A stretch of 64,000 bases of DNA from Cladocopium goreaui (Eukaryota; Sar; Dinophyceae; Suessiales; Symbiodiniaceae): the NCBI GenBank assembly GCA_947184155.2, contig CAMXCT020006745.1:638501-702500 (forward strand), in the 5' to 3' direction. This document shows positions 21,940 through 34,239 of the stretch, piece after piece; position 1 is the first letter of the stretch; each line of letters begins with the position of its first letter. The notes under the pieces are model-generated. The model saw only the letters and a program-made list of their open reading frames with translations. It made no database searches and was not told the origin of the DNA. A program made the position numbers and the translations under genes.

Positions 21940-23390
21940 TCCTTCCCTTGCATAGAGTTCTTGTCAAGATTCCAAGTCATTGTCTAAACTTCCCCCCCCC
22001 AAAGCTCTGCATGCAATGGTATTCCTCAATTCACATCCTTCCCTTGCATAGAGTTCTTCTCACGGTTGCAAGTCTTTTTATAAACTTCCCCCCCCAAAGC
22101 CCTACATGCAATAGTAGTCATCAATGCATACCTTCCCTTTCACAGAGTTCTTGTCACGATTGCAAGTCATTTTCTAAACTTCCCCCCCCCAAAGCTCTGC
22201 ATACAATGGTATTCCTCAATACACATCCTTCCCTTTCACAGAGTTCTTGTCACGATTGCAAGTCATTTTCTAAACTTCCCCCCCCCCAAAGCTCTGCATG
22301 CAATGGTAGTCCTCAATGCACATCCTTCCCTTGCATAGAGTTCTTCTCACGGTTGCAAGTCATTTTTATAAACTTCCCCCCCCAAAGCTCTGCATACAAT
22401 GGTATTCCTCAATGCACATCCTTCCCTTTCATAGAGTTCTTGTCACCATTGCAAGTCATTTTCTAAATTCCCCCCCCCCAAAGCTCTGCATACAATGGTA
22501 TTCCTCAATGCACATTTTCTAAACTTCCCCCCCTAAAAGCTCTGCATTCTGAATGCACATCCTTCCCTTGCATAGAGTTCTTGTCACGGTTGCAAGTCAT
22601 TTTCTAAACTTCCCCCCCCAAAGCTCTGCATCAATGGTATTTCTGAATGCACATCCTTCCCTTGCATAGAGTTCTTGTAGTCCTCAATGCACATCCTTCC
22701 CTTTCATAGAGTTCTTGTCACCATTGCAAGTCATTTTCTAAACTTCCCCCCCCAAAGCTCTGCATACAATGGCAGTCCTCAATGCGCATCCTTCCCTTGC
22801 ATAGAGTTCTTGTCACGGTTGCAAGTCATGTTTATAAACTTCCCCCCCCAAAGCTCTGCATACAATGGTATTCCTCAATGCACATCCTTCCCTTTCATAG
22901 AGTTCTTGTCACGGTTGCAAGTCATTTTTATAAACTTCCCCCCCCAAAGCTCTGCATACAATGGTATTCCTCAATGCACATCCTTCCCTTTCATAGAGTT
23001 CTTGTCACCATTGCAAGTCATTTTCTAAACTTCCCCCCCCCAAAGCTCTGCATACAATGGTATTCCTCAATGCACATCCTTCCCTTGCATAGAGTTCTTC
23101 TCACGGTTGCAAGTCTTTTTATAAACTTCCCCCCCAAAGCCCTGCATGCAATGGTATTCCTCAATGCAAATCCTTCCCTTGCATAGAGTTCTTGTCACCA
23201 TTGCAAGTCATTTTCTAACCTTCCCCCCCCAAAGCCCTACATGCAATAGTAGTCATCAATGCATACCTTCCCTTTCACAGAGTTCTTGTCACGATTGCAA
23301 GTCATTTTCTAAACTTCCCCCCCCAAAGCTCTGCATACAATGGTATTCCTCAATGCACATCCTTCCCTTTCACAGAGTTCTTGTCGCCCA
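21940..23390. repeat. Roughly 95-bp C-rich tandem repeat, array 2
   Basis: Same unit as array 1. Some units are cut short, for example at 22515-22550 and 22675. Confidence 0.9.
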
Positions 23391-24650
23391 TTCTACATGC
23401 ATATCATGCATATAGACCATATACACTCCAGATATAAAGGAATTGTTCACCTGTCCGCATTCTCACTGTTTGCGTCAAGTGATCATTGGTATAAATCCTG
23501 CTGCTGTAAGTTTGACAAGGCATCAGCTGCACTTGCATGTAAGTGATTCCCAATGATGGGAAACACCAGTCAATATTGGGATACATTGGATTCGTGTATG
23601 ATCAACCATTCGGATTGCATCAGTGAGTCTATACATATAGGAGATCAGTTTGCATTTTCAGATCAATCCGACGAACTGCATCCGGAATGTTCTTTTTTCC
23701 ACAATGCAGTTTTTTTTTTTTGAGATCTCGGCACTGGGAGTTTCCACACCAATGCTATTTCTAAATCCCAAATTCAAGTTTCCGAATCCGGGGGGAGCCG
23801 CAACTTTCCGTATCCGAAGGCCTTGAAGTTTCCGAACCCGAGGGCCTGGAAGTTTCCGAATCCGTGTCTCATGGTATCTCCCAAAAAAAATCCTAAAATT
23901 ATGTTATTGCCTTATATAATAAATATATCCCCTTACCAGTTTCCGCCAGAAAGTCTAGGGGGTCAACCCCCCTGTAAGCCTTCATTTCCTAGTCATCCCA
24001 GGTTTGTATTCTGGGCACAACAAGCTTTCAGAGGGGCCTGAATTTTCTAGCGTGGCTATTTTAAGCAACTCAAAGGTGACAGAGCCTAACTTTCTGCAGG
24101 AAAAGATGCGGATTTTACGGACCCAATTTTGGGGAGTCAGCCTATGAATTTCTAGTGGGCTCTGTCTTTCTAGTTTAGTTGAGTTAGACTTATGTTCCTG
24201 AATACTGGTTCCCTTTTCCTTAGGAAATCCGGCTCGTTCACTGCCTAACTTTCTGGCGCGGAAGATGCGGATTTTACGGACCCAATTTTGGAGGAATAAA
24301 TTACGATTCAGAAACTTTACCCGATTCAGCAACTCCGATTCAGCAACTCCGATTCAGAAACTCCAAGGATTCAGAAACTCCGGGTTGTCCCGATTCAGCA
24401 ACTCCACCCTGTCCCGATTCCGCAACTCCACCCTGTCCCGATTCAGCAACTCCACACTGTCCCGATTCAGCAACTCCACCCTGTCCCGATTCAGCAACTC
24501 CACCCTGTCCCGATTCAGCAACTCCACCCTGTCCCGATTCAGCAACTCCACCCTGTTCCGATTCAGCAACTCCACCCTGTCCCGATTCAGCAACTCCACC
24601 CTGTCCCGATTCAGCAACTCCACCCTGTCCCGATTCAGCAACTCCACCCT
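23159..24650. repeat. Segmental duplication, copy 2
   Basis: Offset 2863 bp from copy 1. It even shares the single CCCTGTTCC variant unit of the minisatellite, so the duplication is recent. Confidence 0.9.
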
Positions 24651-24655
24651 GTCCC
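24333..24655. repeat. 24-bp minisatellite, array 3
   Basis: Shorter version of array 2, ending CCCTGTCCCCCGCATTCC at the 95-bp array. Confidence 0.9.
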
Positions 24656-26030
24656 CCGCATTCCTTCCCTTTCATAGAGTTCTTGTCAAGATTGCAAGTC
24701 ATTTTCTAAACTTCCCCCCCGAAAAGCTCTGCATGCCATGGTATTTCTGAATGCGCATCCTTCCCTTGCATAGAGTTCTTGTCACCATTGCAAGTCATTT
24801 TCTAAACTTCCCACCCTAAAGCTCTGCATGCAATGGTATTTCTGAATGCGCATCCTTCCCTTGCATAGAGTTCTTGTCACCATTGCAAGTCATTTTCTAA
24901 ACTTCCCCCCCCCCAAGCTCTGCATACAATGGTATTCCTCAATGCACATCCTTCCCTTTCATCGAGTTCTTGTCACCTTTGCAAGTCATTTTCTAAACTT
25001 CCCCCCCAAAGCTCTGCATGCAATGGTAGTCCTCAATGCACATCCTTCCCTTGCATAGAGTTCTTGTCACGGTTGCAAGTCATTTTTATAAACTTCCCCC
25101 CCCCAAAGCTCTGCATACAATGGTATTCCTCAATGCACATCCTTCCCTTTCATAGAGTTCTTGTCACCATTGCAAGTCATTTTCTAAATTCCCCCCCCCC
25201 AAAGCTCTGCATACAATGGTATTCCTCAATGCACATCCTTCCTTTTCACAGAGTTCTTGTCACGGTTGCAAGTCATTTTCTAAACTTCCCCCCCTAAAAG
25301 CTCTGCATGCAATGGTATTTCTGAATGCACATCCTTCCCTTGCATAGAGTTCTTGTCACCATTGCAAGTCATTTTCTAAACTTCCCCCCCCCCAAAGCTC
25401 TGAATGCAAGGGTAGTCCTCAATGCACATCCTTCCCTTTCATAGAGTTCTTATCACCATTGCAAGTCATTTTCTAAACTTCCCCCCCCAAAGCTCTGCAT
25501 GCAATGGTAGTCCTCAATGCACATCCTTCCCTTTCACAGAGTTCTTGTCACGATTGCAAGTCATTTTTATAAACTTCCCCCCCCAAAGCTCTGCATACAA
25601 TGGTATTCCTCAATGCATACCTTCCCTTTCATAGAGTTCTTGTCACCATTGCAAGTCATTTTCTAAACTTCCCCCCCCCAAAGCTCTGCATACAATGGTA
25701 TTCCTCAATGCACATCCTTCCCTTGCATAGAGTTCTTCTCACGGTTGCAAGTCTTTTTATAAACTTCCCCCCCAAAGCCCTGCATGAAATGGTATTCCTC
25801 AATGCAAATCCTTCCCTTGCATAGAGTTCTTGTCACCATTGCAAGTCATTTTCTAACCTTCCCCCCCCAAAGCCCTACATGCAATAGTAGTCATCAATGC
25901 ATACCTTCCCTTTCACAGAGTTCTTGTCACGATTGCAAGTCATTTTCTAAACTTCCCCCCCCAAAGCTCTGCATACAATGGTATTCCTCAATGCACATCC
26001 TTCCCTTTCACAGAGTTCTTGTCGCCCATT
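24656..26030. repeat. Roughly 95-bp C-rich tandem repeat, array 3
   Basis: Same unit as arrays 1 and 2. Confidence 0.9.
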
Positions 26031-26480
26031 CTACATGCATATCATGCATATAGACCATATACACTCCAGATATAAAGGAATTGTTCACTTGTCCGCATTC
26101 TCACTGTTTGCGTCAAGTGATCATTGGTATAAATCCTGCTGCTGTAAGTTTGACAAGGCATCAGCTGCACTTGCATGTAAGTGATTCCCAATGATGGGAA
26201 ACACCAGTCAATATTGGGATACATTGGATTCGTGTATGATCAACCATTCGGATTGCATCAGTGAGTCTATACATATAGGAGATCAGTTTGCATTTTCAGA
26301 TCAATCCGACGAACTACATCCGGAATGTTCTTTTTTCCACAATGCAGTTTGTTTTTTTTTGAGATCTCGGCACTGGGAGTTTCCACACCAATGCTATTTC
26401 TAAATCCCAAATTCAAGTTTCCGAATCCGGGGGGAGCCGCAACTTTCCGTATCCGAAGGCCTTGAAGTTTCCGAATCCGA
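25797..26480. repeat. Segmental duplication, copy 3 (partial)
   Basis: Matches 23159-23840 (offset 2638 bp) with a few substitutions, for example CACTTGTCC for CACCTGTCC. It then runs into the full inverted 24-bp array instead of the truncated one. Confidence 0.85.
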
Positions 26481-27225
26481 GGGCCTGGAAGTTTCCGAAT
26501 CCGTGTCTTCGAAGTTTCCGAATCCGGGGGACAGCGAGTTTCCGAATCCGACGCCCTGGCAGTTTCCGAATCCGCGGGCTTCGAAGTTTCCGAATCCGGG
26601 GGGCAGGGAGTTTCCGAATCCGAGGGCCACGGAGTTTCCGAATCCGTGGGCCTTGAAGTTTCCGAATCCGAGGGCCTGGAAGTTTCCGAATCCGAGGGCC
26701 TGGAAGTTTCCGAATCCGTGGGCTTCGAAGTTTCCGAATCCGGGGGGCAGCGAGTTTCCGAATCCGACGCCCTGGGAGTTTCCGAATCCGTGGGCCTTGA
26801 AGTTTCCGAATCCGAGGGGCTGCAAGTTTCCGAATCCGAGGGCCAGGAAGTTTCCAAATCCGTGGGCTTCGAAGTTTCCGAATCCGGGGGGCAGCAAGTT
26901 TCCGAATCCGCGGGCCACGGAGTTTCCGAATCCGTGGGCCTTGAAGTTTCCGAATCCGAGGGCCTGGAAGTTTCCGAATCCGAGGGCCTGGAAGTTTCCG
27001 AATCCGTGGGCTTCGAAGTTTCTGAATCCGGGGGGCAGGAAGTTTCCGAATCCGAGGGCCAGGGAGTTTCCGAATCCGTGGGCTTCGAAGTTTCCGAATC
27101 CGAGGGCCTGGAAGTTTCCGAATCCGACGCTAAAGTTTCCGAATCCGGGGGGGAGGGAGTTTCCGAATCCGAGGGCCTGGGAGTTTCCGAATCCGACGCT
27201 GAAGTTTCCGAATCCGACGTTGGCC
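26415..27225. repeat. 24-bp minisatellite in reverse orientation
   Basis: More than 30 units of AAGTTTCCGAATCCGAGGGC+CTGG. The reverse complement contains GGATTCGGAAACTTC, clearly related to the GATTCAGCAACTCC unit of arrays 1-3. Open frames of 241 codons on + (FPNPRAWK repeats) and 362 codons on - (DSETSRPS repeats) span it. All long frames are explained by the repeat. Confidence 0.9.
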
Positions 27226-28644
27226 TAATATCACTCTGCCATAAACTGAAATAGAGATGGGTTTGTTGAAAAAATATTCCAATTTTGGAGAGGGACAGGG
27301 ATGATAATGATCCACTCCGATCAAGCATAAGATTTTGCATAGCAGGCAAACCCATGTGGAAAATTCATTGTTTTCCTTGTAAATGATTTGCAAGTGCTGG
27401 ATTGTGTCCCTACAGCCATTTTCTATGTTTGTTTACAAAAGGGTACCATCTTCTGGTTATTCAACTTGGCCCCAGCGGCCCCAGGCAATCCCCAGGCTTC
27501 AGCAGGTCCTGTTCAATCCTCTGGGCATCTCCCAAAAACATCCAACGATGTTTTTTAAATGGGCGGAATGTTTGTAGCAGATTGTAGCACCACATTTGTT
27601 GGATAATATTGGATAATCATATGGGTTTGTCTGAAAATAGGGTATATTCCCAATTATAGCCATTTAATAGGGATAATGATCATTAACCTTTGGGTTTAGG
27701 GGTACACTATTTTCAGACACACTCATATCCAGTAGTTGCTTCATGTTGCTTCTATCCCCATTATATAAAGTCCCCCATTGCTGTTTGCCATATTTTCAGA
27801 CAAAGCCAAGTAAATTTGAAACACATGGTTAAACAACATGTATTTATATTTGTATATCATATTCCCATTGTTGTTGGTGACATCTTAAATCACCCCCTCA
27901 GCCCATGGCCTGTCGGACCTGTCCCTGCTGCCATTTTTTTTGGAGGCAGAAGAAGCTGGACAATCGCTTGGAGTATCAGATCGGTTGGGAGCCTTCCTCC
28001 GTGCCTTTGCAGTTGATGTATTGGATGTGATATGATCGATGTTTTTCAAGCCTATTTGGGACACCACTACTTAAGGTTGTGTTTTTTTGGGTAAGAACTT
28101 TGAAACATATAACATCATATAACCATGATAACTAATGATAATCGTAGTTCCAGGGCTTATATCCCAACTGGAAGAGGTGAACTCAGCATGGTGATGGACC
28201 CAACTGTAACCCCAAGTACAAACTGGTATCCACCAGTTATGTTTGTTGGTTTATGTTCACTTTGCTACCATAAATCCATATAATTTCAACAGTTCAGCCT
28301 CGTTATTCATAAGCCTATTCATAAGCCAACGGATCGCTAATGAGTGGGGCACCACCTTCTATGTTTCTGGATCAGGTATCCCAAACGGCACTTTTGGCCA
28401 TATCGCTTTCTCATCCCCCCATGTTGAAAGTTGATTGCAGTGATGTCCAAGTAAAGAGTCCTTACATGTTTAGGTGATTGTAGGTGAGGAAAGCACAGAA
28501 AAAATAGTCGTTGTGGTTAGGTATGTTACCATGTTGATTTAGTCCATGTGCTTGGTCACACGTGTCAATTGCATTTGCTTGTTGATGATACCCTCATGTT
28601 TGATGATTATTATCCTTAGAAACTAACCCGACCCTGAGAATCAT

Positions 28645-28764
28645 ACAATGTGCCCCCCCCAGTTAGAAGTTGGTTTCTAAACCCCATTATCTATCACCGT
28701 CACAAACCATAGTTATTGGAGTTATGTTCACCAACTTAGCTATCGTTTGGGGGCCCCACATTGT
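28645..28764. mobile_element. Family D inverted-repeat element
   Basis: Ends ACAATGTGCCCCCCCC and GGGGGCCCCACATTGT. The inside has the family's 'aaaccatagttattggagtt' and 'caccaacttagctatc' blocks. Confidence 0.8.
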
Positions 28765-29010
28765 AACATGTCATTACCCTTCATTATTTTTCAGACCATG
28801 AATCTGGAAACTCCGGAAATACAACATCCCAGATTCTCAGGTGACGCATATATATATAATTATATATATATATACATATGTATGCTGGGTTGAATCATGA
28901 TCGCATGTGTGTTGGTTGCAAAACAAACATATAAACATGATGAAGCATAAAACAAACACCACCTAATATCTCATATCTCTCATTAAAAAAAAACAAACGT
29001 TTGCGTGAAT

Positions 29011-29197
29011 CTAGTCACGGCATGTTTTCAGTTGATGTTCGTATCTCGTTGCATTCCCCATAACGGCACTCGTTTTTCGTCGTTTGTCCAACTCGAGTCG
29101 GCACGGCACCAGGTGCCCAAGAATAGCATCATCGCCAGCAAGTTGGGCTGTGACCCTGTGCCACAAGGACTTTGCAGCATCTTGGACGGTGATCTCA
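29011..29197 (-). CDS. Candidate terminal exon, unrecognised
   Basis: Minus-strand open stretch of about 61 codons (begins EITVQDAAKSLWHRVTAQLA, ends HQLKTCRD-stop) after a possible acceptor AG. It looks protein-like but the plus strand is open too, and the acceptor lacks the following G. Confidence 0.25.
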
Positions 29198-29229
29198 CTG
29201 GACATCAATGTCGTAGATGATGTAGACAT

Positions 29230-29306
29230 AGTGTGTATGTATATATATACACACAAATATGTATATATATACAGGATATACATACATACATACATACATA
29301 CATACA

Positions 29307-29342
<36 letters not shown>

Positions 29343-29400
29343 TACAGAGTTGGATGGATGGATGGATGGATGGATGGACGGACAGATACATATGTATTTA
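29230..29400. repeat. (ACAT)n and (GGAT)n microsatellites
   Basis: About 14 ACAT units, then about 6 GGAT units, bordered by TA runs. Confidence 0.95.
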
Positions 29401-29563
29401 TATATATAATACAATATATAACTCTAGATGTCTATGTAGATAGTGTAAAGAAACAACCTCAAGGCCTCAAGGAAGATAGAACACTGATCTCTCACTGTTT
29501 CGGTGAGATTTGTTGTGCTGACCTTTTTGGAGGTTGCTGTATGAGTATGGGTCAGAATCAAGG

Positions 29564-29672
29564 TACCCTCTGGTAAACAAACAGTTTGCTATTGAAAATT
29601 GCCCATTTAGTTCGTTGATTTACCTACAAAAAATGATGATTTTCCATGGTTATGTTAGTTTACCAGAGGGCA
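29564..29672. mobile_element. Family A inverted-repeat element
   Basis: Ends TACCCTCTGGTAAACAAACA and TTAGTTTACCAGAGGGCA; the last T of the right end is changed. Confidence 0.8.
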
Positions 29673-29869
29673 ATTCCTACGGTATCCTTTTCTTTCTGGT
29701 TCAAAGATGTTCAACTCCGCACTTGTGCTGAGGTTTAGTGCTGGATGAGGCGTCTCGCACTGCACCTTGGCTTCAGGAGGAACACGTCTTTGGAGGGGCT
29801 CGAGAATGTGAGATTGATGTGGAAAAGCTATGGGGAAAGCCGTTCGATTTATGATCTACACATGGTTTT

Positions 29870-29900
29870 CCACATAGACGTGTTAGTTTACAGGAGGGTA
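29870..29900. mobile_element. Family A fragment (right arm)
   Basis: CGTGTTAGTTTACAGGAGGGTA without a recognisable left arm. Confidence 0.5.
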
Positions 29901-30400
29901 TATGGGGATATATGGTATGTGGTAGTTGCCCTCCAGCGTCATCAACCATGGCCAGCTGGGGAATCCCCGAACTAAACGGAGGTTTTATGGGGAAACAAAA
30001 ACTATAAATTGTAAATGGTTGAATTTCCAGCAAGCCATGTAACGACCAAAGCTGTCACGTATATAATTGCTGTTTCGATTTCTTTTCAACACTTGAATCT
30101 GTGAACAGAGCCCCCAAACCTTTTACTGGGAGTTCCCACAGTGTAGACTTCGAAGCATTTTAGGATCAGATGACTAACCAGCATACAAGATATATGGCGC
30201 TGGAATTGGTTCACTTGTAAGGGGAAAATGAATCAACAATCCTGCTGATATTTGATGGTTGCCTGGTTGCTGAATTTTGACCTTTGCCCCAAGATATGAC
30301 TAACTAATGGTCTAAAAAGTCTGCCAGAGTTTATGAGATATTGACCCTGAATGTTAACTTCATATCTGGGCAGCCCTCATAGTGACCGACCCCTGTGCCT

Positions 30401-30526
30401 CAATGTGAGGCCCCCAAGATATCTAAGTTGGTTCAAAAAACTCCAATACTATGGTTTATGGTACTTGTAACGAACTAGTTACTGGGGCTTTTGTTAACCA
30501 ACGTTCACATCACAACGGGGGGCCCC
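30401..30526. mobile_element. Family D element, right end decayed
   Basis: Left end CAATGTGAGGCCCCC is intact; the right end stops at GGGGGGCCCC without CACATTG. Confidence 0.7.
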
Positions 30527-30692
30527 ATATGGCTGGGATTCGGGGATTCATCGGCCGTGCCAGATCAATGGAGATCTCGGGGGCTAAGCGGCTACGCATC
30601 AGCCATACTTTTCCCAGAAGCTAATGCCCCCAGTTCTGGTTGTTGCTTTATGATCTAAAAATGTCCAGCCATCTCACTAGTTGATAACCATT

Positions 30693-30781
30693 CCCATAGG
30701 ATCCATGTATATGGTAACATTTACCATTAATATACCCCCAATGTTAGCATATATATATATACCATACATGGATCCTATGGG
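30693..30781. mobile_element. Family C palindromic element
   Basis: Ends CCCATAGGATCCATGTAT and ATACATGGATCCTATGGG, with core TTAATATACCCCCAATGTTA. Confidence 0.85.
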
Positions 30782-30854
30782 ATATAAATCCCATGAGATA
30801 ATCACCGTGATTAGCCGTGAAGTTCGTTCAACCATGTTCAACCAGCAATTCGCT

Positions 30855-30897
30855 AAGCACGCCGGATTCGGATTGGTGAAGTTCCCAACGGATTCTG
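30855..30897 (+). CDS. Candidate exon, unrecognised
   Basis: Reads about QFAKHAGFGLVKFPTDS up to a strong donor CTG|GTGAGT. The acceptor is ACCAG|C, not the usual AG|G. It may belong to the large gene downstream, but I cannot link it in phase. Confidence 0.3.
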
Positions 30898-31223
30898 GTG
30901 AGTTTTGGTGTCATAAATTATATCATGTTATCATGTTATATCCCATTATATCATATTATATCCCCATGATTTTCCAAGTTGTCTTGGTTAAATCTCGTTG
31001 AGAATTATAATTTCCACAGGTATCACTAATAGTTAGATTATGTTAGGATAAATAAATTCTAATAAATTCCATTTAGTTAGATTATGTTAGGATAATAAAT
31101 TCTAATCACAATACCTCCATTGAGAATCAAAGAACCCACAAGTCCAACAAGAAAAAAGAGCTGAGATCATCCCCATTGTATCGCCATGTTTTCCTAGTGT
31201 TACATCCTCATGACATGGCGCCA

Positions 31224-31342
31224 TACCCTCCGATAAAAAAAAGCAACAGTTTGCTATTGAACATGGCCTATGTGTAATTGATTGGAGTTTAAGAAAATGC
31301 TGATGTTCCTGTTTGTTTTTGGTGTGTATTCACCAGAGGGTA
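31224..31342. mobile_element. Family A element, diverged
   Basis: Ends TACCCTCCGATAAAAAA and ATTCACCAGAGGGTA; the inside has AACAGTTTGCTATTGAACAT. Confidence 0.7.
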
Positions 31343-31453
31343 TCTCCATGATATCCCGTCAAATCCCATGAAATTCCATTCAAATCCATGATTTTGTCCA
31401 CCAATTATGGATGATTTATCCAATTTATCCCATGACATATCCTATAAAACCAT

Positions 31454-31597
31454 ACGATGTGAGGCCCCCCAGTGATGTGAACGTTGGTTTAGATTCGCCC
31501 CAGTAACTAGTTCGTTATTTGTGTACCATTAACCATAGTGAAATTGGAGTTTTATGTTCACCAACTTATCTATCGTGGCCGGGGGCCTCACATTGTA
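31454..31597. mobile_element. Family D inverted-repeat element
   Basis: Ends ACGATGTGAGGCCCCCC and GGGGGCCTCACATTGT. Confidence 0.8.
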
Positions 31598-31839
31598 GGG
31601 TTTATGGTGTTTATGGGGGTTCTATCTATAGTTCATGGGGATTTTTTCCAGCAACTCTGGTTGGTGGTCTGAACCCCTCTGAAAAGAAAAAATCCTCTGA
31701 TCACTATTGATCACTATTAATCATTACCATATAACCATATCATACCATATCACTATTGATTACCCATATAGAAATCATTACCACATCAAAATTCCCATGA
31801 CATCTGGCTACGACATGGGCGTCGGCGTCGCGGGCCGAG

Positions 31840-31908
31840 GTGCGTATTGCCTCCACCTTGGAACCCTCTGCATCGGTGAACTTGGAGTATCTCATGCTGG
31901 CGCTCAAG
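31840..31908 (+). CDS. Candidate upstream exon of the large split gene
   Basis: Twenty-three codons, phase 0-0, reading VRIASTLEPSASVNLEYLML then ALK. Acceptor CCGAG|G and a GC donor, AAG|GCGGCG, match the style of the supported exons. The opposite strand is also open (SKFTDAEGSKVEAIRTSARD). Its link to the downstream gene is inferred from strand and splice style only. Confidence 0.4.
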
Positions 31909-32015
31909 GCGGCGATATCCCATGGGATCCCCAAGGGAGTCACCATAGGCCGAAGATTCTGAGGATTTTTAGTCTGGCAGAAGTTATAGAACTACTGTTT
32001 TTATGATGTTTCAAT

Positions 32016-32141
32016 CTGGTTGGTGGTGACTGGAACATGGCTGGATTCTGACTTTCCGTTCAGTTGGGAATGGAATGTCATCATCCCAACTGACTTTCAG
32101 TCCATCATTTTTCAGAGGGGTGGCGAAAAACCACCAACCAG
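32016..32141. mobile_element. Family B element
   Basis: Ends CTGGTTGGTGGTGACTGGAA and AAAACCACCAACCAG; inner CAGTTGGGAATG...CATCCCAACTG stem, then TTTTTCAG. Confidence 0.85.
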
Positions 32142-32605
32142 AAATGGTTCCACAAACCAGGTAAATGATGTCAAAGCGTTGGAATGGGAATTGGCGAATT
32201 GGATTGGACTGCACAATTCTTGTATAAAATGGGGATACTGGGGGGTTCCATAGGAGTACCCCCAATAGCTGGATGGTAAAAAAATCGTGGAAATCCGAAA
32301 ATAAAACATCTATATAGGTGAACTGGAAGTATCCCCATTTTAGGAAACCTCCATATATCTACTAAGAGCTGCAAAGCCCCGAAAAAAAGTATGTACAGCC
32401 CAAAAAACACTAGTATTCTTGAGACAAACCATTTTTTAAAAGCTAGTTTGTGTTTTTCGTTGGATTTTCGCAAGCTTGTCCAACGCAGTAGACAGACCTC
32501 TATCAAATGTCAGCATGGCTGCATGTAGAATCTTCAAACTGACAGCTACTATCTACTGTATATGAGTATATACTACATACAAATACTACATATTGGCATA
32601 TATAT

Positions 32606-32703
32606 CTGGTTGGTGGTTTGGAACATTTTTTATTTTTCCATATATTGAGAATAATCATCCCAACTGACTAATTTTTTTCAGAGGAGTTGAAACCACCAAC
32701 CAG
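32606..32703. mobile_element. Family B element
   Basis: 98-bp copy with ends CTGGTTGGTGGTTTGGAACA and TTGAAACCACCAACCAG, bordered by ATAT on both sides. Confidence 0.85.
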
Positions 32704-33164
32704 ATATAGTATTATATAGCTATAGACATATACATACATATGATCATGTGTATATATGATTTATACATGCACAGACACATGCGTTTAATATACATATAAT
32801 AATACAAATATGTTTAGGACAATCAACGAAGTGTAGTTCAGTTTGCACAACATTGCATACTTAGGACTTTTGTTTTGAAGTACATTATATGGTTTTAAAG
32901 TCCTTTGAAGAAGTAGCTGACCAAATATGATGTGTCGCCGTTGGACCGGGGAATGCTGGGATTAATTAGATCGGTCAACACAAAAAACCACAGAATCCCC
33001 GTGGTTTCAAACGAATCATGCCCGGGAGCAAAGTCGATCCCTGGTGGGTTAACATAAACATTGGGCACCTTTTTTTTATGCGAAAACCCATCTCATTTGT
33101 TCAAGGCTTATGCAAATACCAAATGACCGAAGCTCATCGCAGGTTCAACAGCTTCATACCTTAT

Positions 33165-33273
33165 TTGGTTGGTGGTTTGGAACATTTTTTATTTTTCCAT
33201 ATATTGAGAATGTCATCATCCCAACTGACGAAGTCCATCATTTTTCAGAGGGGTTGGCTCAACCACCAACCAG
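33165..33273. mobile_element. Family B element
   Basis: Ends TTGGTTGGTGGTTTGGAACA and CTCAACCACCAACCAG. The TTAT on the left and TTAT on the right are a possible 4-bp duplication. Confidence 0.8.
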
Positions 33274-34020
33274 TTATGTTATTCAGCCAAGAGTTTATTC
33301 ATCCAAATCTATCCTCAATTGGCTTTTGGCAAACAATCCAGGAACCCCCATGGTTTCTTCGTTGTATTTGATCTCACTTCCATTGAACCAATTAAACAAA
33401 CCATAGTTTTTGCTGGCTAAAGCATGTTAAAACCTAAAACCCTTATAAAGTTCACTGGGTCCCCAGCAGATTCCCGCAGTTCCCGTTGGAAGTTCAGGTG
33501 CGACGTACGGCGTGCCGTGAGCCTTTGTTCTCCTTAGATCCTGTGACTGGGACGATTTTGCTTGGGAAACTCCTTAGATTTATGGCCGACTTTAACCGAC
33601 TTAACTGGATTAAATATGGTGGATTTGGGTTGAGCCACTGGATGATAACTGGATTTATGGTGGATTGATCGAACTCGTTAGATTGGGTGAGAAACTTTTC
33701 AAAGCAACAAATCAGAACTGAGGAGGCACTTCCTGTGCTTCATTCTACAGTTTAGTTTAATTAGATAATATGTTTAGATACTGCGTATATGCCAGTTACA
33801 GCATGTTATCGGAAAACCAGGAGCTGGGTTTTGTCCCTAATCTGAGAACGCACTTGAAGAGTACAATGGATGGTTCTTGTGATTCAGTAGGTCAACGGCC
33901 CAGCATGAGTCTGGTGGGATGTTGATCCTCAAGGGTGTTGTTGCCTCATGGTGTCTGAAAACCTGATGTTGGGATTAGAGAGTCAACCCCCATTGTTTTT
34001 TTGACTTTGAGGACTGATTG

Positions 34021-34128
34021 TGCCCTCTGGTTATTTAACATAGCCATGGTATAGATGGCCCATTTATAGTGAGTTTTCCCATTAAAATGGTGATTTTCCA
34101 TGGCTATGTTAGTCATAACCAGAGGGTA
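34021..34128. mobile_element. Family A inverted-repeat element
   Basis: Ends TGCCCTCTGGTTATTTAACA and TAGTCATAACCAGAGGGTA. The two arms use different inner sequences (TTATTTAACA versus TTATGACTAACA). Confidence 0.8.
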
Positions 34129-34239
34129 TAGCTGTGTTTATAGAACTGGGGTATAGTATCACCCCACCATGACCATTTAGATCAGATTTGGAGGGACAAT
34201 ATGAAGCCCAGCTATGAGTTGATTTATAAACCAGGCCAA

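Larger units (their letters stand above)
27230..30400. other. Spacer with no supported gene
   Basis: Holds a D element (28645), an A element (29564) and a microsatellite cluster (29230-29400). One GC island near 27900-28010 has splice-like edges in two + frames but nothing to support it. Confidence 0.4.

Noticed and set aside
26267-27355. 362-codon minus-strand frame with DSETSRPS repeats, and the 241-codon plus-strand frame
   Set aside because: Both come from the same 24-bp minisatellite, whose period is a multiple of three; no non-repeat domain or splice structure supports either.
33490-33535. Minus-strand HGTPYVAPEL resembling a protein kinase activation segment
   Set aside because: One residue short of the usual GTPxYxAPE spacing, with no other kinase motif or matching exon nearby.
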